From NCBI GenBank assembly GCA_003542355.1, contig DPKU01000028.1:1-8282 (forward strand): a DNA stretch of 8,282 nt. The letters run 5' to 3'. The stretch is from Clostridiales bacterium. GTDB lineage: Bacteria > Bacillota > Clostridia > Peptostreptococcales > Anaerovoracaceae. Shown piece by piece: positions 4,643-8,282 of this stretch (position 1 is its first letter; the number at the start of each line of letters is the position of its first letter). The position numbers were made by a program, and so were the translations under genes. Under the pieces are notes generated by a model. That model did not search any database. It saw only the letters and a program-made list of their open reading frames with translations, and was not told the origin of the DNA.

Positions 4643-5575
4643 TTATTTTTCGTCTTTTTCGTAGGGCTCGCCGTCTGCCTTGGGCGCCTGGGCTTTTCCC
4701 ACGACACCGATGAGCACCAGGATCGTTGCAACGTAGGGAATCATTGCCAAAAACTCAGTGGGCGCATCGACACCGAAGGACTGGGCCAGAATGTTGAAGG
4801 CGGAAAAGAGTCCGAAAAACATGCAGGCGTACATGGTCTTGATCGGATGCCACTTGCCGAACACCAACGCGGCCAGTGCAATGAATCCTTTCCCTGCTAC
4901 CATCCCTTCCCGGAACAGGCCCACGGTGCCCAGGGATAGCGTGGCTCCTGCCAGACCCGCCAGCGCACCGGAAATCAGCACGCAGATCCATCGAGTCCGA
5001 TAGACGTTGATCCCCACGGTATCTGCAGCGCGCGGATGCTCTCCCACAGCGCGCACATGAAGGCCCCAGGGCGTTTTCCACAGCACAAAGAAGGTGATGC
5101 CCACCATCAGGAAAGCAATATAGACAAAGGGCGTCAGCTGGCTGAAGAATGTGCCCAGAAGCGGTATGCCTTCCAGAAATTTCAATGGATTGGTCGTAAG
5201 CATGGACGGCGCGTTGGGCGTGGAACCGGAGCGATGCCAGATGATTTCAAGCAAAAATGCCACAACGGCGGTCACCAGCAGATTGATGGCCGTACCTGCA
5301 ATGACTTGATTCCCTTTCAGATTCACAGCGATCACCGCCAGCAGTGACGATGTAATGATCCCGAACACGATCCCCATGGATACGCCCAGCCAGGCGCTGC
5401 CTGTCACATGGGTAAACCATACGGAGAAGAAGGCGCCTGAGGTCATGATCCCTTCCAGGGCGATGTTCACCACGCCGGAGCGCTCTGAATAGACGCCGGC
5501 CAGTGCCGCCAGGAGCAGAGGGGTAGCCAGTCGAATGGCTGAAGTGAGCAAAGAGATAAAAATCGCAGTTGTCAT
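4643..5575 (-). CDS. nupQ: Nucleoside ABC transporter permease (NupQ/YufQ-like)
   Basis: This is the second integral-membrane subunit of a BMP-family importer, pairing with the permease encoded just upstream to form the channel through which a nucleoside, probably a purine nucleoside such as guanosine, enters the cell. The start is the ATG at 5573-5575, one base after the upstream stop and 9 nt after AGGAGG. An in-frame longer version starting at 5620 would overlap the neighbour and adds an N-terminus atypical of the family. The 310 residues fit the family (about 319 in Bacillus NupQ). Hallmarks are ERSGVVNIALEGIM (31-44), the cytoplasmic coupling motif GLHVRAVGEHPRAADTVGIN (171-190) and GKGFIALAALVFGKWHP (228-244), with roughly eight or more hydrophobic segments. 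The C-terminal tail is short and charged. Substrate is inferred from family and gene order. Confidence 0.9.
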   Translation of the reverse strand: MTTAIFISLLTSAIRLATPLLLAALAGVYSERSGVVNIALEGIMTSGAFFSVWFTHVTGSAWLGVSMGIVFGIITSSLLAVIAVNLKGNQVIAGTAINLLVTAVVAFLLEIIWHRSGSTPNAPSMLTTNPLKFLEGIPLLGTFFSQLTPFVYIAFLMVGITFFVLWKTPWGLHVRAVGEHPRAADTVGINVYRTRWICVLISGALAGLAGATLSLGTVGLFREGMVAGKGFIALAALVFGKWHPIKTMYACMFFGLFSAFNILAQSFGVDAPTEFLAMIPYVATILVLIGVVGKAQAPKADGEPYEKDEK

Positions 5576-5576
5576 G

Positions 5577-6689
5577 CTAAGCTCCCTCCTTTCCTGTATC
5601 CACAGCAGGATTTTTGCCAAAGAACTTCAGCTTGTCTCCTGCCAGTTTTAAGATCAGGGATCCTGCGATGAACACGAGGATCACGCCGGATATGATGCTG
5701 GTGATCTCGCTGGGGATCCCAGCGAGCTGCATTTGTCTGGATCCGTTTTCCAGGATACCGAACAGCAGCGCCGAAGGGATGACGCCCAAGGGATGAGAAC
5801 AGCCGACAAGGGCTACAGACAATCCGGTAAAGCCGTACCCGGGAAGTGCCGGCGACTGGTTGACCATAAATACCAGCCCGGTGATCTGCACTGCGCCGCC
5901 CAATCCAGCCAGTCCGCCGGAGAGGAACATCGCCAGTACGGTATTCTTCGCTTTGCTGATCCCACCGTATTCTGCGGCCGAGGCGTTCAGTCCCACGGTT
6001 CGGATCTCATACCCCGTGGTCGTTTTGAAAAGAATGTACCACATGACCACGGCGGCGGCCAGGGCGATAAAGATACCAGTATGTGCAGAGGAGTATCCAA
6101 ATGAGGATACCAATTCCTTTAATTTTGTCAGCTTTGCCGCATCCGGGATGATCACAGAGTGTCCTGCCCGTGGCAAACCGGCCAGCACATTGGTGCTCAG
6201 CGGCACTCGAACCATGTAATTTGCGATATAAAGCGCGATCCAGTTCAACATGATGGTGCTGATAACTTCATTGATCCCACGCTTGGCTTTGAGCAGTCCG
6301 GCAAAGCCGCCCCATATGCCGCCGGCACAAAAACCTGCGATCAGGATCAGCGGAAGCAGGATCAGACGGGGCAGCTCCTGCCCAAACCAGGCGACTGCCA
6401 CAGTTGCAACGGTGGCGACGACATACTGTCCTTCCGCACCGATGTTGAACAGTCCGCAGCGGAAGCTGATGGCAGCCGCAAGGCCGGTGAACAGGATCGG
6501 CGTCACCTTATACATGGTCTCGCCAATACTGGGCATGCTGCCCAAAGACCCCTTGAACAGTGCCATATAGGCGACCAACGGATTATTGCCGGTGACGGCG
6601 ATGCACAAGGCGCCTACGATAAAACCGAAAGCTACTGCAACGACCGGAAGCCTGGTCACGCTCCAGATATATGTGAGTTTTCCTTTCAT
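5577..6689 (-). CDS. nupP: Nucleoside ABC transporter permease (NupP/YufP-like)
   Basis: This is the first permease subunit of the importer. The 370-residue protein begins MKGKLTYIW, has one N-terminal membrane helix (about 14-32), and carries the family signature CGLFNIGAEGQYV (78-90), followed by multiple hydrophobic segments. The motif GYEIRTVGLNASAAEYGGI (226-244) corresponds to the coupling helix that contacts the ATPase, and PGYGFTGLSVALVG lies at 283-296. It is slightly longer than Bacillus NupP (about 348). The ATG overlaps the stop of the ATPase gene as ATGA (4 bp), with AAAGGAG 7 nt upstream, so the two are translationally coupled. The SNTS-like FNIGAEGQ signature separates it from ribose-type permeases such as RbsC only loosely, so a sugar substrate cannot be fully excluded. 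The paired ERSGVVNIALEG permease next door favours nucleosides. Confidence 0.9.
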   Translation of the reverse strand: MKGKLTYIWSVTRLPVVAVAFGFIVGALCIAVTGNNPLVAYMALFKGSLGSMPSIGETMYKVTPILFTGLAAAISFRCGLFNIGAEGQYVVATVATVAVAWFGQELPRLILLPLILIAGFCAGGIWGGFAGLLKAKRGINEVISTIMLNWIALYIANYMVRVPLSTNVLAGLPRAGHSVIIPDAAKLTKLKELVSSFGYSSAHTGIFIALAAAVVMWYILFKTTTGYEIRTVGLNASAAEYGGISKAKNTVLAMFLSGGLAGLGGAVQITGLVFMVNQSPALPGYGFTGLSVALVGCSHPLGVIPSALLFGILENGSRQMQLAGIPSEITSIISGVILVFIAGSLILKLAGDKLKFFGKNPAVDTGKEGA

Positions 6690-8215
6690 GAGACGTCTCC
6701 TTTATCCTCTGATGTGCCGCCGGCCATCATCAGACCGAGTTTTCGCTCCGTAGCCTGAGCTGCATCCAGGACTCCAACGATTTGCCCATGATAGATCACT
6801 GCGATCCGATCTGCCAGATTCATGATCTCATCCAGTTCCAGAGATACCAACAAGACCGCTTTATTGTTGTCCCGCTGCTCCAAAAGGCGCATGTGAACGA
6901 ATTCAATGGCGCCCACATCCAGTCCTCTGGTCGGCTGCGCTGCGATCAACAGCGACGGATCCTTATAAAATTCCCGGGCAATGATCACCTTTTGCTGGTT
7001 CCCTCCGGAAAGAGATCCGGCTGAAACCTCCTGATTGGGTGTCCGGATGTCGAATTCCTGTATAAGTTCTTTGCCATGCTCGGCGATTTTCACCTGGTCC
7101 ATTCGACCGTTTTTCGCAAAAGGAGGCCGATAATGGTATCCAAGGATCAAATTTTCAGTTAAGCTGCTCTGAAGGATCAAGCCACGCTTTTGACGGTCTT
7201 GAGGAATGTGCCCTGTGCCGGCTTCGATCACGGTCCGCGGATTGGCGCCGGTGATATCCTTGCCGCAGAGCGTCACTTTCCCGCTTTCCGTTGGCATAAG
7301 CCCCGTGATCGCCTCGACCAGTTCCTTTTGCCCGTTGCCATCCACACCGGCAATGGCCAGGATCTCGCCTTGCCTCACTTCAAAACTCACGTCTTTGACC
7401 GCAGGAAGATTGCGATGATCCTTGACAGTCAGGTGCTCTACGCTCAGGATCACTTCACCGGCTGTCTTTTCTGCTTTATCCGATGACAGGTTCACCTCCC
7501 GGCCGACCATCATTTCGGCCAGTTCATCTGCCGTCGTCTCCGAGGTTTGGACCGTACCGACCACTTTGCCTCTGCGCAGGATGGTCACCCGGTCGGACAT
7601 CCCCAGGACTTCCTTGAGCTTATGGGTGATCATAATGATCGACTTTCCCTCTTTTGTGAGATTTTGCAGGATCTCACCCAGGTCGTCGATCTCCTGAGGC
7701 GTCAGCACCGCAGTCGGTTCATCCAGGATCAGGATCTCTGCGCCTTTATGCAGCGCTTTCAAGATCTCCACCCGTTGAGAAAGTCCAACGGAAATATCCT
7801 CGATGCGTGCGTCGGGATCCACTTCCAGCCCGAATCGATCCGACACTTCTCTTACAGAGGCTTTGGCCGCCTCCATATCCAGTGTCAATCCTTTTCTGGG
7901 TTCGTGGCCCAGCACGATATTCTCTGCAACGGTAAAATTTTCGACCAGCATAAAATGCTGATGCACCATACCGATTCCAAGCGCAATAGCTTCACGGGGA
8001 GAATTGATGCTTACGGGCTTACCATTGAGCAAGATCCTACCGGCATCAGGTTGATAAAGGCCATAAAGGATATTCATCAGAGTGGTTTTTCCTGCTCCGT
8101 TTTCACCTATCAATGCGTGAACTTCACCTTTTTTTATTGAGATTGATACGTTATCAAGGGCCGTAACCCCAGGGTAAACCTTTGTAATATTGTGCATCTC
8201 CAAAATAGTATCCAA
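6686..8215 (-). CDS. nupO: Nucleoside ABC transporter ATP-binding protein, two fused ATPase domains (NupO/YufO-like)
   Basis: This cytoplasmic subunit energises the importer. It has 509 residues, nearly the length of Bacillus NupO (about 510), with two nucleotide-binding domains. The first is canonical: Walker A GENGAGKT (37-44), Q-loop Gln86 in MVHQHFML, signature VGLSQ (143-147), Walker B ILILDEP (161-167) and His198. The second is degenerate: its P-loop is GVDGNGQKEL (290-299) without GKT, its signature LSGGNQQK (402-409) is intact, Walker B LLIAAQPTRG has Gln427 in place of the catalytic Glu, and its switch His is missing (LVSLELDE). Such asymmetry is normal in this family. The start is TTG at 8213-8215 directly after an in-frame TAA. 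GGAGG lies 12 nt upstream, a long gap, and ATG at 8195-8197 is the alternative but would trim a conserved start. The binding-protein gene would lie beyond the right edge. Confidence 0.93.
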   Translation of the reverse strand: MDTILEMHNITKVYPGVTALDNVSISIKKGEVHALIGENGAGKTTLMNILYGLYQPDAGRILLNGKPVSINSPREAIALGIGMVHQHFMLVENFTVAENIVLGHEPRKGLTLDMEAAKASVREVSDRFGLEVDPDARIEDISVGLSQRVEILKALHKGAEILILDEPTAVLTPQEIDDLGEILQNLTKEGKSIIMITHKLKEVLGMSDRVTILRRGKVVGTVQTSETTADELAEMMVGREVNLSSDKAEKTAGEVILSVEHLTVKDHRNLPAVKDVSFEVRQGEILAIAGVDGNGQKELVEAITGLMPTESGKVTLCGKDITGANPRTVIEAGTGHIPQDRQKRGLILQSSLTENLILGYHYRPPFAKNGRMDQVKIAEHGKELIQEFDIRTPNQEVSAGSLSGGNQQKVIIAREFYKDPSLLIAAQPTRGLDVGAIEFVHMRLLEQRDNNKAVLLVSLELDEIMNLADRIAVIYHGQIVGVLDAAQATERKLGLMMAGGTSEDKGDVS

Positions 8216-8227
8216 TTAAATTCTTCG

Positions 8228-8232
8228 CCTCC
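8228..8232 (-). promoter_or_regulatory. Ribosome binding site of the transporter ATPase gene
   Basis: The minus strand reads GGAGG 12 nt before the TTG at 8213-8215. The spacing is longer than the 5-9 nt seen elsewhere in this window. Combined with a TTG codon, this suggests modest initiation of the ATPase compared with the other genes. No other purine-rich site fits the alternative ATG at 8195-8197. Confidence 0.6.
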
Positions 8233-8247
8233 AAAAATGTTTTTTTA

Positions 8248-8282
8248 GAGTATGTGCCTTCTTTATATGAAGGCACATACTC
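8248..8282. repeat. Perfect 14-bp inverted repeat (stem-loop) upstream of the transporter ATPase gene
   Basis: GAGTATGTGCCTTC (8248-8261) and GAAGGCACATACTC (8269-8282) are exact reverse complements around a 7-base loop (TTTATAT), and the repeat ends exactly at the window edge. On the minus strand it is followed by TAAAAAAAC, not a T-run, so it is not an ordinary terminator for leftward transcription. It lies 33 bp before the ATPase start. A hairpin between the binding-protein gene and the membrane/ATPase genes often stabilises the upstream mRNA part. That role is inferred, since the upstream gene is not visible. Confidence 0.8.

Noticed and set aside
5576..5620. Longer start for the NupQ-like permease (adding 15 residues)
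   Set aside because: It would overlap the upstream permease by 44 bp. The ATG at 5575 has a well-placed AGGAGG and gives the family's usual N-terminus.
6159..6758. A 199-codon plus-strand open frame opposite the permease and ATPase genes
   Set aside because: It is antisense to two well-recognised transporter genes, its composition is atypical of real protein (rich in Gln, His, Asp), and it has no promoter or ribosome binding site.
7547..8140. A 197-codon plus-strand open frame opposite the ATPase gene
   Set aside because: It is a mirror frame of the first ATPase domain and has no family resemblance. It follows from the codon bias of the true gene.
1..8282. Mobile element, CRISPR, phage-defence or novel multi-gene system
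   Set aside because: No transposase, integrase, direct-repeat array, tRNA gene or unexplained gene cluster is present. Coding sequence of known families fills nearly all of the window.

Overview
The window reads as a stretch of chromosome from a Gram-positive anaerobe of the Firmicutes, most likely Clostridia. The grounds are strong AGGAGG-type ribosome binding sites before almost every gene, TTG and ATT start codons, a Firmicutes-type LexA box, an L20-type attenuator leader before infC, a VanR/VanS-like two-component pair of clostridial style, and a BMP-family nucleoside transporter arranged like Bacillus nupOPQ. I cannot name a genus. No mobile element, CRISPR array, tRNA or rRNA gene was found, and the window looks like ordinary core chromosome.

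Layout. (1) Positions 1-1295, minus strand: the translation operon infC-rpmI-rplT, with rplT cut by the left edge. It is preceded by a promoter, an RNA leader of about 135 nt and an intrinsic terminator, the usual arrangement for autoregulation by ribosomal protein L20. infC begins at an ATT codon and carries a charged C-terminal tail that overlaps the start of rpmI. (2) Positions 1296-2090, plus strand: lexA, the SOS repressor, divergent from infC, with a LexA box overlapping its own -35 element. (3) Positions 2078-4514, minus strand: an OmpR/VanR-type response regulator followed by an overlapping sensor kinase gene. The kinase gene converges on lexA and overlaps it by 13 bp. (4) Positions 4589-8282, minus strand: ATPase, permease and permease of a nucleoside-type ABC importer (nupO-nupP-nupQ), overlapping or one base apart, and closed by a clear intrinsic terminator. 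The substrate-binding lipoprotein gene expected first in this operon would lie beyond the right edge. A perfect 14-bp inverted repeat marks that boundary.

The four blocks are separate transcription units, and nothing here ties the two-component system functionally to the transporter or to lexA. All genes look intact apart from the edge-truncated rplT. No new system was recognised. The points most worth a second look are regulatory and architectural: the ATT start and long tail of IF3, the L20 leader, the lexA/kinase tail-to-tail overlap with a terminator-like hairpin inside kinase coding sequence, the acidic repeat-bearing kinase tail, and the hairpin at the right edge.
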